Below are positions 33,671 to 46,457 of a stretch of DNA of 64,000 nucleotides, in pieces. The stretch is from Hevea brasiliensis (lineage: Eukaryota; Streptophyta; Magnoliopsida; Malpighiales; Euphorbiaceae), in NCBI RefSeq assembly GCF_030052815.1, contig NC_079507.1, positions 15,956,141 through 16,020,140 of the forward strand. The letters run 5' to 3'. A model generated the notes under the pieces. That model had not been told where the DNA came from, made no database searches, and saw nothing but the letters and a program-made list of their open reading frames with translations. The position numbers and the translations under genes were made by a program. Within the stretch, counting starts at the first letter, position 1. Each line of letters starts with the position of its first letter.

Positions 33671-36602
33671 TGTAACATCCTCATTTTAGCTAGTCCGTAC
33701 AGTCTACTATTCCGATGATCAATGTCGGTCCGGACAGCTAGAACGTTCGGAAAAATATTTAAACTAAAGTGAGGAACCAAAAATTAACTCAAATAATTAA
33801 TAAGAGAAAAATTTAGGAAAAATTATAAAATAATTTTTGGGACTCCATAGAGGCTCTTATGGCATTAGAATGCCAAGAAAATACTTAGAAAAATTTTTCA
33901 ATCGGTACAGACAATTTTGACCCGTTAAGCCAAACGGAGGGCATTTTGGTCATTTCGTCTTCAGAGATGATTTTTGGGCAACTTGTCCAATTAAATAAAT
34001 AATTTATATAACATAAAATATGATTAAATATTGTTAAAAATTTAATTGCAATTAAATAGATAAGAAATGGAGAGAAAATAAAAGAAAATGGATTTATGAC
34101 ATCATCATGATGTCATTAAAACTCACCCAACCAACCCAATGTTGACACATGGCATAACTTTGTTTAAAAGAGACAAATGGGCTGGAAAACAAAAGAAAAA
34201 TCAGAAAACCTTCTTCTCTTCTTCTCCTTGACGTAAAACACTCCCACCATGGCCACCATGGACAAGCTTTCAAAGCTTGATTTTCCCCCACTTTTACCCA
34301 ACTAAACCCTAACCTAGCAGCACAAAAACTTGCTCTTATACATTGGTGATTCTTTTAGGAGCAAAAAGAAGAGGAAAACAAGAGTTTTAGCAAGTGGGAA
34401 AATCTCACTCCCTTGAGGTTAGTGACCCAACCATGAATTTTTCTTTAAATTCATGTTAAGAACGTTGAATATGTGTAAATTGCAAAAGAAAAAATTATTG
34501 AATACCATTTGGATGGAAACCCTAGATTTTTGGTAGCCATGGTTAGGGTTTGTTTGTGGTGAGTTTAATGAAGTTAAAAAACCATCATGGCAGCCCACAA
34601 TATGTACCCACTAAGTGGATTGATGAAATGCAAGTTAAATGCATGATTTGAGATGTTAGGGTTAGGGTTAGGGTATAAAATGGAGACTTTAATCATGTAA
34701 TGATGAAAGTGAGTTTTAATGGTCAATTAATGACCATTTGGTTATGTGTAAACAAGAAATGAGGTGGTTTGATTAGTGGGAATTGCAGTTGCTGTGGCTG
34801 CCCATGGTGACCTGCAGAATTGGACATGAGTCCAGCAGGTTTGGGCAGCCATAACTTGAATCGTAGAAGTTTAATTGGTGCAAGGCCAATTGGACATGAA
34901 ACTAGATACATAATAGCACAACTTTGGTGAGGAAACTATGCCCACAAAACCAAACCAAATGGACCAAAAACTTGCCTAAATCCGGGTGACCTGCAGTCTG
35001 TTTCTGCAGAATGATCAAATGAATAGTGATTGTTCATTTGGCCCTAACTCAATGTAGAAAGGTCCAATTCACCTGCAATTTTACCAGCAACAAGCTGAGA
35101 TATAGACCAACAACTTTCATGAAGGAATCTAACCCAAATTATGACCAGAACCTATCCAACAAATGAGTTGTAGTCATTATTCAGTACACTATAGATATGG
35201 TCAGTCCAGAAAAATTCCAATCCGGCCAGTTGTGATTTTTGGACCATAACTTAAGTTACAAAACACCAAATGGAGTGAATCCAAAAAATAAATTCAACTA
35301 GACAAAATAAGGAATAACTTTCATGTTGATCATTTTGCCATATTCCCACTGCAAAATTGACCAATGGAACAATAAAAATAAGGTATGAAAACTGAAAATT
35401 CTGCTCAATTAACATTAAGCTTAGAAATGGTTTTGGCAACCAAAACCAACAAGTTTAAAATGCAAAATGTGGTATGTTGGTGATATTAGAACCAATATAC
35501 CTATTGCCTATGCAAAAGTCAACATTTTGGTGACTAATGAAGTGAATAGTAACACCAAAACTTGAAATTCAAAAATTGTGAAACTTAAAAGTGTAAAATG
35601 CCCTAGTATACCTAACAAGATTGGTTTGGATAGCTTGGCATGCCAATAGGCTTCTGTTAGCAGTACTGCATATGGCTTCATGCCATTCTGTGTTTCATGG
35701 CTTTCCCATGCCATTCTGTGAAATAATAGCCTTTGGCTATGTTATTTGAGTTGATATACGTGGGTTTTAACCCTGATCATTATTACAGCTTATTAGCTGT
35801 TCTATTTCACACCGGGAGGTACAATGTGACCGATGGTGTGATGGTCCGAGGTACTTAGTACCCAATGCCAATTTACCCATTTATCTAGTCCAGTCAACTA
35901 GTATGGGTTACTCGGGCAATGATAATAAACCTTACCAAAGTTTAATCAAATAATAATGCAAATAATATCAGAAGTTAAGTCTACCAAAAATGTAAACACA
36001 CACATTCTGCATATTCATTTTATTTTATGTTATTTTGTATTGTCACTACTAAGCAGAATTGCTTAGCTCGTCGCTTTTGCCACGCGCAGGTACTGGAGAC
36101 CTAGCTGGGCTGAGCTTTTAGACCTGCATCCGGGGTCCAGAGTCACCTCACATTTGCATTGCTTATGGTAGGACATTAGGACTATAGGTGACCCTTTTGT
36201 ATTTTGCATTTTGTATTAGTTTGGATTGTAACTATAAACTCCTATAATTATGTATTAATGTAAATATATGAAATTTCATATTATTGAGGTTTTCTGCATT
36301 ATGTATGTTGAAAAATGAAATGTTGAGACTTTGAGATTGACTTGAATGTGTATAATGGAGTTTGGATTTGAAAATTATTTTAGTAGTGTTTTTAAACAGG
36401 TTCAGAAGAACTGTTTTTTTCAATTTACAGCCGAAACTTTACCGAATTTTTTATAAAATTTGCGGATAAATTTAGATTTATCAAAATTGAAAATAAATGA
36501 ATTATAAAGGGATAAATTGTAATAAAAATATAAATTGGTGCTCCGGCACACTGAGTGGCATAACTTGCTCGGCTATACTGTAGACAGGTAAGGGGTGTCA
36601 CA
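33671..36602 (+). mobile_element. E-type solo LTR, inverted relative to A, D and E
   Basis: This 2932-bp repeat starts TGTAACATCC, ends GGGTGTCACA and is flanked by AGGCA (33666-33670 and 36603-36607). Its reverse complement resembles the A and E LTRs (same ends, same GACCAAAATGCC block). It carries the motif at 33938-33956, a perfect 19-bp dyad TGACATCATCATGATGTCA at 34097-34115, a donor at 34418, the hairpin at 36049-36066 and an acceptor at 36089. There is no internal domain. Confidence 0.9.
34418..36089 (+). other. Predicted LTR leader intron in the E-type solo LTR
   Basis: The donor is TTGAG|GTTAGTG (intron starts 34418). The acceptor is CGCTTTTGCCACGCGCAG|GTACTGG (intron ends 36089), with a pyrimidine tract. 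The hairpin CTAAGCA-GAAT-TGCTTAG ends 22 nt before the acceptor. The interval is 1672 bp. This is the clearest copy of the arrangement because it reads on the plus strand without nested DNA. Inferred. Confidence 0.5.
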
Positions 36603-38266
36603 AGGCACTTATACATAATAAGTAGGCCGAACCAGTGACATTTATGACAAGCACATGGAGTTTACTCTTGTCAATGTATTATCATAAATCATATTAGTGC
36701 ATATAATCTTTAGACTTGAGATAGCACAGTTATCTTATATATAGGTGGTTTGAGTTTAATACTGCTTTCATACTTGTACTGTGTATGGGTATATGGGCAT
36801 GTGTTGGCTCCTACAAGTTATATATGGAGGTAGGTGTTGATCAAGATGGAATATGTTCCTCTAAGTAAATAGGGATAAAATCCTATGTTCATTTAATTGT
36901 TCTTGATGTTTCATGTTCCTAGCCATGACAGATAGATTTAATCAGAAAAGAGTTTCAGATGAGAAAATCTTTTTAATTAATAACTGGAATTAGAAGAGAA
37001 CATAATATTAATAGCAAATGGGGTTTGACATAAACCATGACTCCAGCTCGAATTGGGATTTTGTAATAGAGAGATTCTAGTGCATGGTAACATATGATTA
37101 TAGGTTCATTTAAGGTAAATCTTATTACTAATTGGGTGGCCATAGCACGCTATGCTAGTTGTTAACCATAGTCTATGAGGTGCGTAAAATGATTTAGAGA
37201 AATCATTTATGGTAAGAAAGAGTTCTGATGATATTATGAGTTGATATCATGTCTCAATGCCAATTAGTGATGAACCTAGTAAGTCACACACATATATAAG
37301 TAATCACCAAATTAAATATGATTTAATTAATTAATTAAAGAGTTTAATTGATTAATTAAATAGGTTTGGTTTGCAATTTAGATTGCAAAGTCCTTAGCAT
37401 GGCTTGAAACCAAATCTAGGTTATTGGATGTATTGTATAAGTTAAATTTATATTTAAAGTGTTTAAATATGAATTTAATTAAAGATAAATTAATTAATAA
37501 AGATTAATTAATTAATTTATATTTGATATAAATTGATTAGAAGAAGAGTAATAATTATTTTGGTTTGAGAACTCAAAATTAAGACACAGGGGTATTTTAG
37601 TCATTTCACAGGGTGACATGTAGCACCATGGATGGTGACACATGGCACTACACATAAGCTTGCCAAATGTCACACCCTACCCCTCTGTAAGGCATAACAT
37701 GATCTCGTAGTATACCTAATGAATTACCAACTCCGTCTACTGATAATTCATTAAATACACTACAAGGGATTTTAAAAACTTTTCTTACTTCTTTTACCGT
37801 GGTGAGCACTATTTACAGGTATTAAAAACCTTTTTAAATTGTAGTGATAGAACTAACACATTTGAATTATTTGGAATTTCTGTAAAAATTTTGGCAGAGT
37901 ACCATCTGTATTTTGGACAAAACAGTTCTTCAGAAAACCTGTAAAAAGCACTTCAATAAATTTCCAAATCTCAACTTCAACATTTTTCTCAACCCAACAC
38001 AGTTCTCAAGTCAAATTCACAGTAATTTTTCAAGGACTGAGATAGAGAAAATATAATACAATTTTTCAAGTCAAAATAACTCATAATTATTTTACAACTT
38101 CAATGTACAATTTTTATTTACAACTGCTCAAAACCAAAAACAATATGTACATACAGTGAACATACATTACATTACAAAATACAAAATACTGGTATACTCA
38201 TTATACCCAGTAGTCTCTCGCTGGAGGTACTAGCAGCCTAATCTGCTGCCCTGTCGGTCTGTCTAC

Positions 38267-40439
38267 CTGCGACAGCAATAAAAAGCTATCGCTGAGACAA
38301 TGTCTCAGTGGTGCACAACATTAACCAAATACAATTTAAATCACAATTCATACGTCATGTAAACAGTGGATACTTAAAACCATAGTTAATTTTAAGACAA
38401 TAATTGTCAACTAGAATTTAAACTCCATTTCTCAATATCACAATAAATTTCAATAAGTCAGATCATGGTTGAATTCAAAAGACAGTATATGTCAATAAGA
38501 GTTTAAATTCATTTCACAATCTCACAATACATATCAATAAATCACACACAGCTTTAATCATGTTCCCAAGTTCAATTCATCCCAAAAGCCGATGGCTAAT
38601 GAGGTATTCAATTCATCCCAAAAGTCAATGACTAATGAGGAATAACATAGCTAGCTAGCAAAAATATGAGTACTCATTATATTCGTCCTCAACAGGCACA
38701 CACCTAAACACTTCAGCCAGAGAGGGAATTCAATTCATCCCACTAGACAAGCTAGCGAGGAATACAATCAATGTACATGATAGCTGTGGTTTCAAACCAA
38801 TTACAGTGCTTTTCAATCAATAAGTATCCATCAAAAATCATTCAAACCATTTTTCACAATTTCACAACTTAAAACAATAATATGCAAATCGTCATAATTT
38901 ATTTCAATTGAAAATAATTCAAAAGAAATAGTTGTTGTGCACAAACCTCTGATAACTGTCTCCGATTCTAGACTCAGTATTTCCTTCCCTTTTCCTGAGT
39001 CTTTGCTAACTGAGAAACACAATTTGAAGTGTTTCAGTACTAAATTAAACTGTCTCTAACGATAATGTTCGATAAGTAATTCACTGAAGGTTATTATTTG
39101 CTCAATTACCTAATATACCGACCCTCGATACGTTTTAGGTAAATTAGGATATAGTGTCATTAATATGTCACATTCGATAATGTTTTAGGATTGGTACGTG
39201 TTACCAAACTCATTTCCTTGTTTAGTGCATTTTCTTGCAATTTGCTGGGTTCCGGGATACTAGTTTGACCTAGCCGGACGACCTAGTTCCCTCGGTTTTC
39301 GGATTTCGGTCAAAACTACAAACTTGTAGATCTATGTCTTATGGAACGCGGGGCAAAATTTTAGGTCAATCCAAGTTAAGTAGACCAAGTTATGGTCATT
39401 ATACTATTGCTGGTCAAATGGCATCAAAATAGGTCAATTTTAGGTCAATTTGGTCAACTTTGGTTCGGCCAGTTTTTGGACCCGAACTTGTGCAAGCTTT
39501 TTGACTTGCTTCTGGTCATTTCTGGGTTTTGGTGTCTTCATAAGAATTGTAGGTATGGGTCTTAACTATTCATGGTTAAAATTTCAGGTCAATTGGACCT
39601 GTTTTGAGTGAGTTATGGCCTAAACACTAACTGCTGCCCAATTGGTCAAATTTCAGGCCTCAAATGTACTCAATCCGAATTGGTCTTTTTTCATATCACC
39701 TTGCAAGCAGAATTTTGGTATGCTTTCTCAATTAAAGTTGGCACATTTTGTGCCTAGTTTCACCTCCAATTGGTCTCATACCAATTGAGGTTACACAATT
39801 AAAGTTATTGACTAAAATGCATACTGCCCTTAACTACCATGCTTAAACATACATCAATTACACACTTACATTACTATATGTCCACTTCCCTTACCATTTC
39901 TGTTTTGGTTCATTACCAAAACCATATTCCACTTTACATTAACATCACTTTGGGCAGATTACAAACATCCTTAATACACCAATTAAAGCTCACATTTACA
40001 AAGTCTAAATACAATCACATACACACCTAAACATCACTAATTCTTACATACACTTTACACAATCAATCTATAAACATATCCATCAAACTTCTATGTCAAT
40101 ATTCTTCCAACACCTTCATGAACACACACATTTATTCAAGAATCCCAAAGCTGCCGAAAATCTTCCTCAATACCAAAGTGTCCTACAATCATCAATTTTC
40201 ATCCAAGTGCAAAAATCACCTTATACATATGAAATAATTTACTAGGATATTAAATCACCATAACCAACATCATTTCTCATCAAATATATGCACAATTATT
40301 TCATCAAATACATGACTCTATGGCTGTCCAAAATGAACATCTCAATAACTCTTCAAACTTAAAAATTTTCTTCACAAAACCAACACCCATAACATGAACA
40401 CAAAGTTTAACAAAGCTATCTTCAAAAATGCTAACTTAC
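38267..40439 (-). other. Predicted LTR leader intron in the truncated C LTR
   Basis: In element sense the donor is CATAAG|GTAAGTTAG (starts 40439) and the acceptor is TATTGCTGTCGCAG|GTAG (ends 38267), 2173 bp. The 7-bp hairpin at 38292-38308 is 24 nt before the acceptor, with CTCAG in one arm. Inferred from motifs only. Confidence 0.45.
38571..38642 (-). repeat. 36-bp tandem duplication in C LTR
   Basis: Units 38571-38606 and 38607-38642 share TTCAATTCATCCCAAAAG and CTAATGAGG. A decayed third unit lies at about 38729-38765 (AATTCATCCCACTAG). Confidence 0.85.
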
Positions 40440-41571
40440 CTTATGGTTGGAACTTGCTAAACCTTCACCAAACTTCTTGATTTTAGTATCAAACTCTTCC
40501 TTGTGATGTGTAGACAATTTTTCATGAAGGAACCTAAGTGTTTAGAGGTGAAATGAATGGGTTAGATGAAGCTTGAAGAAAACGCCCATGGAGGTTTTCT
40601 CCTCTCTTCAATTCGGCATGGGAGGTCCAAGTGAAGAAGATGAAGTTTCTGCTTGGTTTAGTGGACTTACATCTGCCCCATTAGGTGTTTATTTTATTCC
40701 CTTAGTGACCCACTCACAAATTTTAATCATATAATAAGCTAAATTTTCACTTATTCCACATTAAACCCTTAATTCTCACTATTTACTTTAGGTACCACCA
40801 AATTAATTTTTCATTTCATTTTCTAAGTGTAATATTATTTATTTTTAATGGACATTTAGGTCAAAAGACAATTCGGGATGTCAAATGACCATAATGCCTC
40901 TGTTCGGGCTGCATTCCCGATTTTTCGGTAACACCGGGTTTTGTCTGTTTTTCGATTTCTCACTTTTCTTTGTACTAATTATTTAATTTTTCTTTGATCT
41001 TTCTAATGAGATTTATTCTTCAATAAGGGTCTATTTAAGTCCTAAAAATGTTTTCCAGGGTTCCCATGATCCAGGAGCTAGTCAACGGTCCACGCCGTGA
41101 CTTAGGTCATGATCGACCATCGCTAGGGTTCCCGGCTCGCTTAACTTGATCACATTTCTTTGCTATTATCTTTCCTTTGTTTTTCTTGTATTTTCTTTTT
41201 TTGTATTTCATTATTTTATGTCTTCTCACTCATATCGAAGTGTAATTCTAGGTGATCTTGGTGTAGACAAGCTAGAAGAACAACATTTGGTATCCTAGAC
41301 GCATCCCAAAGGTGTCAAATACACTGCAGTGCATCAAGAGGTTTGTGCACTTGTTCTTAATCTAACCTAGGGTTCTAATAAGTAATCTGATTAATTCTAA
41401 AATCTTAAATGGCAAATGTAGATCCAAAAACATATTAACAGAGTTTTAATATGCTATTTATCATTGAAATCAAATAGATAAAAATGAATCTTGCATGATG
41501 CATGTGACCCTAGGTTAAAAATTTTGAATTTAATGATATAAACTTGCGTTTTTCATGCTTCCGCTCCTTCA

Positions 41572-42887
41572 TCTTCAAGTTAGCCTACTAATGAAATCTC
41601 ACAGCACGAATAGAATATTCAACAGTGGCACAGTTTGATTCAAAGTTCAGAATCTTTACAAGCTAGGGAGGGTGATGTTGATATAGAACTCAAATCTTTG
41701 CCTACATTGGATCAAATAACAGTAAAACTAGGTAATTTGACAAGCTTAATTAGATGTTGGGATACACTCTTGACGGAGTTTCAAGCAAATTTTGAAAAGA
41801 AATATGGGAATATCGCATCATTATTAAAAGTTAGAGTGCAAGATACTGTTATAAAGGCCCTTTTATCCTTATGGAACCCAACTTATAGGGTCTTCTCTTT
41901 TAATGATGTAGATTTATAGGGTCTTCTCTTTTAACGATGTAGATTTATAGGGTCTTCTCTTTTAATGACGTAGATACAACCCCAACAATGGAAGAATATC
42001 AAGGGTTGATTCAGTTACCTTGTGGAGATAGGATCCATCTTCATTTAACCAATAAGAAGGTAATGAAATGGTTAGCTAATATTATGCAGATCTCAGTTGA
42101 GGAGGCAAAAAATAAAGAAGCCATAAAAGGGGAATCTCATCGATGGTCATGAAGCTACATGGAAAAAGTTTTTCAAAATCAGTTTCAAGAAGGAAAAATG
42201 GAAGTTGCCACAAGAATTTTAGCTTTAGGAAAATATGGACTAGTTTTATTCCCATGCCCTCTTGACATGGTAACTTGTGAGGTGGTGGAATTGTTCCATG
42301 AGGTGGAATTTCAATAGATAAACCCAATCCCAATTATTCTTGCTGAGAAATTTTTGACTTTGACTTATTATCAGGAAAAGGGGAAAGGAAGCTTGAAATG
42401 TTGCCTTCAACTGCTGTACTTGTGGACCATAAGTCATTTCTTCCCACAAGAAACCCGAAGATTAACTTGGTATCAACAGATCATAAACAAAATGATGCAA
42501 GTAAGGGTAAAGGAGAAAGATGAACAACAATGGCTAGAAACCTTTTTGAGTTATGATAGTCAAAGTTATTGTTAGACAAAGTTGTGGCATCCTAGCAAAC
42601 CATTTGGGTTAAGAACAGGAGATCATTGGTTTATAATATTGATAGGTCTTACTGGGTGTACTAATTATTTTCTTGCCTTAGTGATGCGGCAATTTGATTG
42701 CACATAATTTATCCCACGATCAAAGGATTTCTTAGAGATTCACTTCTGCTATGGAGAAGAGAGTGAAAAAGAGTTAAAGAAATTACGCCCCTCATGGAAG
42801 AATGCGAACTTAATGAATCACTCTCCTAAGGGACCTCACACCACAGAAGGATACCATATATGGAGGGAAAAGAGAGATAATGGGTAT
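41572..42887 (+). pseudogene. DUF7745-like plant gene remnant
   Basis: The only non-transposon coding remnant. Three in-order stretches read NFEKKYGNIASLLKVRVQD...ALLSLWNPTYRVFSFNDVD, then PTMEEYQGLIQLPCGDRI...ALGKYGLVLFPCPLD, then LYLWTISHFFPQETRR...GLTGCTNYFLALVMRQFDCT and CYGEESEKELKKL. This layout (FEKKYG, LW-P-YR-F-F, PT-EEY, YGLVLFP, ALVMRQ) is that of the plant DUF7745 family, whose function is unknown. Stops are at 42150-42152, 42315-42317 and 42573-42575, plus a 31-bp triplication near 41886. No convincing start is seen; upstream frames stop near 41612. It is cut at 42887 by element F. The family assignment is from memory of its motif pattern. Confidence 0.62.
41886..41976 (+). repeat. 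31-bp triplication inside the DUF7745-like pseudogene
   Basis: Units start at 41886, 41917 and 41948, each TAGGGTCTTCTCTTTTAA followed by (T/C)GA(T/C)GTAGAT. Two extra copies add 62 bp and so shift the frame and introduce TAG after FSFNDVDL. Removing them rejoins NDVD to TTPTMEEYQ in frame. Confidence 0.95.
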
Positions 42888-45800
42888 TGTCACACCTTAC
42901 TCCTTTGTAAGGCATAATATGATCCCATAGTATACCTAATGAATTACCAACATAGTCTACCGATAACTCATTAAATACACTACAAGGGATTTTAAAATAA
43001 TTTTCTTGCGTTTTGGAAGTGGTGAGCATTTTTGGTAGGAATTTAAAACATTTAATTGAAGTCTAAAACTAGTTAAGATTTTTGTCCACTTTTATTTTTA
43101 CATAAATTTTGAAAAATTTTTAGCTGAGTGCCATCTATATTTGGGAAAAACAGTTCTTCAAACACCTGTAAAAACACTTCCAATAATTCATTTCATCAAA
43201 TCCACCACTACCACAACAAAAATCAATATCATTTCTCCTAACTCCATAATTCAAAACAATTCTCAATTCAATTATCATAAAAAATAATATTCAATAATTC
43301 CATTCATTTTTCATTAAAGTAAAAACAATTTATATTCATCAACCCAAAATTTACATTGGAAAATCCAAACTAATATTATTACAAAATCTATACAACTGCT
43401 TAAGACCCGTTTATACATATACATACATTTATATACACCAAAATAAATATTACATTTAGGGTATAAAATTATACCCGACAAAATCTCAGGGATGTAGCTC
43501 TAAGATCCTCAGCAGCTCACTCTGCTGCTCCTCTAGTCTCTCTATCTGTGACAGCAATAACAGCCATCACTAAGTACTATGACTCAGTGGTGCACAACAT
43601 ACTAAAATAACATTTTATGCATAATTCAAATAACAATTATTCAAATACAATACTGAAAATGAAAAACAGATACAAAACATGATTTATAAATTTTTAGTCT
43701 AAATAATCTCATTTAGGAAGTCTCAAAATGAATTTCATAAAAACACACAGTTATATCATGCCATTCAGAAGAATATTCATCTCAATAGCCAGAGGCTTAT
43801 GAGAAATCACAAGGCTAGCTAGCTCAAACTATGGGTACCCATTCATTTTCTTCATCTGCTGGCACACACCTCAACACTTCAGCCAGAGAGAGAATCAAAA
43901 TTCAAAACTAATTCCTCCCACTAGTCATGCTAGTGAGGCATTCAAATATATGGTCATGACACTGTGGTTTCAAAGCTGTCTTAGCAATTTGCTAAACATT
44001 TATTGCCATTTCAAACGCATACAAGTAAACTTTCAATAATTTAAGTTAAAAGCATAATATACATTTCAATCACCATTTTGCAATATAAGTAAATCACAAT
44101 TCATTTCATGTATTTTGCAAAGGAATTTTAAGGAATATTTATGTTATGCATAAACATTATACGAGTCGCCTCTTGGCTTTGACTCGATGCCTCAGGTTCT
44201 TTCACGGTATTCTTTTCAACTGAAACACATAATTTTACAGTATTTTAGTATCATAATTTATCATAAGTCCAAAAATAATTTCAAATCTATTTATATATAG
44301 CTTTAATATGCTTAACCTGACGTTCTTTAAAATTTGTATTTTGGAGTTACTATTCACGATACTATTCAAGTCAAATCATTGACTTTCTCATGCTTAATAG
44401 GTATGGGAATTTCAATTTCATCCACATATCACATTTTGGTTACCTAATTTGTTAGTTTTTGTTGTTTCCTCAAATTTTAAGTCTCTTAGGTGAAATTTAT
44501 AAATTTCAGATTTGGTATCCTATTTTGCACTGTCCCATTGGTCAATTTGTTGTTGAAATTTGGCTAAGTTTTCTTCATAGAAGTTTTTCCTTATTGTCTT
44601 AACTTTATTTTCTTTTTTGAATCACTCTATTTAGAGTTTTGTAGCCTATTTTATGGCTATTTGAACATAGCTGGCCAGATTTGGTGTTACCCAGAATTCT
44701 AGGCATTTACTGGATAATGGCAGTTTTTGTACACTAAATGTAGGTGAGTGTTTGGACAGATTATGATCAAAATTTGGGTTTGTTTTCTTCATAAAAGTTG
44801 TAGGCTTATGTCTCAGTTTTCTATCGGTATAAAATTCAGGTCATTTGGACCTTCCTAGACCAAGTTATGGTCATTTACGTAACTACTATTCATTTGATCA
44901 TTTTTGTATAGGTCAGTGTGCTCAATTTTGGATTTGGGCTAATTATTCACTAAGTTATGGTCACTTTCTGGGCATTATTCCTAAATGAAAAATGGTCCAT
45001 TTTGTGTCTAGTTTCATGAGCAATTGGCCTCACACCAATTGGGTTGGTAAATTTTCATTTTTGGTCCCTGAAAGGGACCTAGGTCAAGTAGTTTGCATAC
45101 TGACCCTAACCAATCCGAATTGAAACTTATTTCTAACAATTCACACACACCACAAATGGTCACAATTGACCATTTCTCAACTTAAGTACGGTCATTTGCA
45201 TCCATTGACCATTTTCTACAATTTTTCTCCCAATTTCAATGGCACCAAGAACCCTAATTTTTTTTAATTTGCACAATTCATGAAATTGAAACATTCTAAG
45301 CACAACAACTACTTCCATTGAACTTATATACATAATTTATTACACTAAAACATATCATCTCCACTCAATCTCATGGCTGCTGAATTTTTTTATGACCCCT
45401 AACAAGCATGATTTTTCATATTTTCCATGCAATTCACACTTATTCAACCTCATATCCATTCATGATACTTAATTTAAAAGAGAAAATGGACTTACCTAAA
45501 TTTGTGAATTTTCACTTCTCCAATCCTTCAAATTTTCCTTTTCCTTTTTTACTTCAATCTTCAAATCAAAGCTCAAGGGAAATTTTTCTTAAGGGAGTTG
45601 TGAAATTAATTGGGATTTTTAGGGTTGTGAGAGCTTAACATAAGCTTTCATGGTGGAGGAAGAAAACGAGAGAGATGAGAGAAAGAGATGAAGTTGGCAA
45701 GAAGAAAAAGGAAAGAAGAAAAATGAATTTCTTTTCTTTAAATTTTAAATGGCTCTTTTTTATGTTAAATTATCTCCCAATTTTCAAATTTTAGAAATTA

Positions 45801-46384
45801 ACATTTATTGTGTCATGGTGTTGTCATAAAACTTTTTGATTTTTTATTTTTCATTTCTTTTTCATTTCTTTTCCATTTACTTCTTTAATTTAAATCCATC
45901 TTTCATAATTTTAGTTTCATACATTTTATTGGACATTTAGGCCAAAAGTCACCTCTAAGGGTGAATTGATCAATTTGCCCCTCGCTGGTCTAATCCGGTT
46001 TGTAAGTTCTTCGATATTTCTTTCGGATTTCTGACCTAATTATTTGACCAGCTTAACAACTCTTTTTTATTATTTTCTCTTTTCCACTGTGTTCGCAATA
46101 GTCCTAAGGATCGCGGCGTCACATTTTTTGATTTGAAATTTGAGTTAAGACTGACCTCGCAGTCATTTCCTGAGAAAGTCACCCATCGCTATGACTTCTG
46201 ACTCATTTAACTTTTTATGCTTTGTTTTTCTTCTTTATATTTAACTATTTGGCAATTATTAATTATTTGTGTTCAGGGCTTAACTAGGTGTCTTAGACGT
46301 GGTTTTAATTCTCTTAATTATCCGAATCGACACTGGTCATCAGAATAGTAAAATGTACCAAGCTATGCCAATAGGGGTGTTACA
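42888..46384 (-). repeat. Element F 3' LTR (C-like gypsy)
   Basis: This 3497-bp repeat starts TGTCACACCTTAC and ends GGGGTGTTACA at 46384. It resembles the C LTR at its ends and in its hairpin region but is clearly diverged. The bases after it (46385 on) contain a C-run that reads on the minus strand as a polypurine tract, so it is the 3' LTR of a minus-strand element whose other LTR is beyond the window. Signals are a diverged motif (45962-45982), donor 45495, hairpin 43570-43587 and acceptor 43546. It inserted into the DUF7745-like pseudogene. Confidence 0.82.
43546..45495 (-). other. Predicted LTR leader intron in element F
   Basis: The donor is TTTAG|GTAAGTCC (starts 45495) and the acceptor is TATTGCTGTCACAG|ATAG (ends 43546), 1950 bp. 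The hairpin at 43570-43587 is 23 nt before the acceptor; in element sense its 6-bp stem (CTGAGT/ACTTAG) keeps pairing through one G-U wobble, whereas the opposite strand would have an A-C mismatch. Confidence 0.45.
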
Positions 46385-46457
46385 ATTCTCCCCCCCCTTA
46401 AAATAAATTTCGTCTCAAAATTTTACCTGGTATTAGTCTCTGAACAGCTGTGGGTGC
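46385..46457 (-). mobile_element. Element F internal stub with polypurine tract
   Basis: Seventy-three bases resemble the sequence next to the PPT in A, D and E (AAATTTCGTC(C)TC-type block). It is then cut by the C LTR at 46458; the rest of F is outside the window. Confidence 0.75.

Larger units (their letters stand above)
37668..41250 (-). mobile_element. C-family LTR, truncated at its right end
   Basis: It starts TGTCACACCC at 37668 directly after the copia-1 LTR and runs as the reverse complement of the C solo LTR at 2864-17968. It stops at about 41250 within GAAGTGTAATTCTAGG, lacking its final 80-odd bp; the copia LTR resumes about 400 bp further on. A deletion across the junction explains both losses and the absent TSD. 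It carries a hairpin (CTGAGAC-AAT-GTCTCAG, 38292-38308), splice-like sites at 40439 and 38267, and a 36-bp repeat at 38571-38642. Confidence 0.85.
1386..41571 (+). mobile_element. copia-1: old Ty1/copia element, split by four nested LTR insertions
   Basis: The element survives as 1386-2863 (gag end, integrase), 17974-18215 (linker), 31830-33330 (RT, RNase H) and a 3' LTR from 33331. Splicing out the nested insertions rejoins reading frame and homology with copia-2, and each of three clean insertions has a 5-bp duplication (ACATT, TGGAG, AGGCA). Domain order gag-IN-RT-RH is the Ty1/copia order. The 5' LTR, PBS and gag start are missing. Internal stops, indels and lost protease motifs show that it is dead. 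It is the oldest large element in this part because everything else sits inside it. Confidence 0.9.
33331..41571 (+). repeat. copia-1 3' LTR, interrupted twice
   Basis: It starts TGTTAGTAGTATGCCC at 33331. Segments 33331-33670, 36608-37667 and about 41251-41571 are collinear with the reverse complement of the copia-2 LTRs. About 400 bp between the last two segments are missing, including the TATA region; the G-box position (near 37618) is mutated. The LTR ends near 41571 (TTTTTCATGCTTCC then CTCCTTCA). Its motif copy is GGGGTATTTTAGTCATTTC at 37589-37607. Confidence 0.88.

Noticed and set aside
34659..34677. Telomere-like TTAGGG repeats
   Set aside because: Only about three units, inside a solo LTR and not the usual plant TTTAGGG; not an interstitial telomere.
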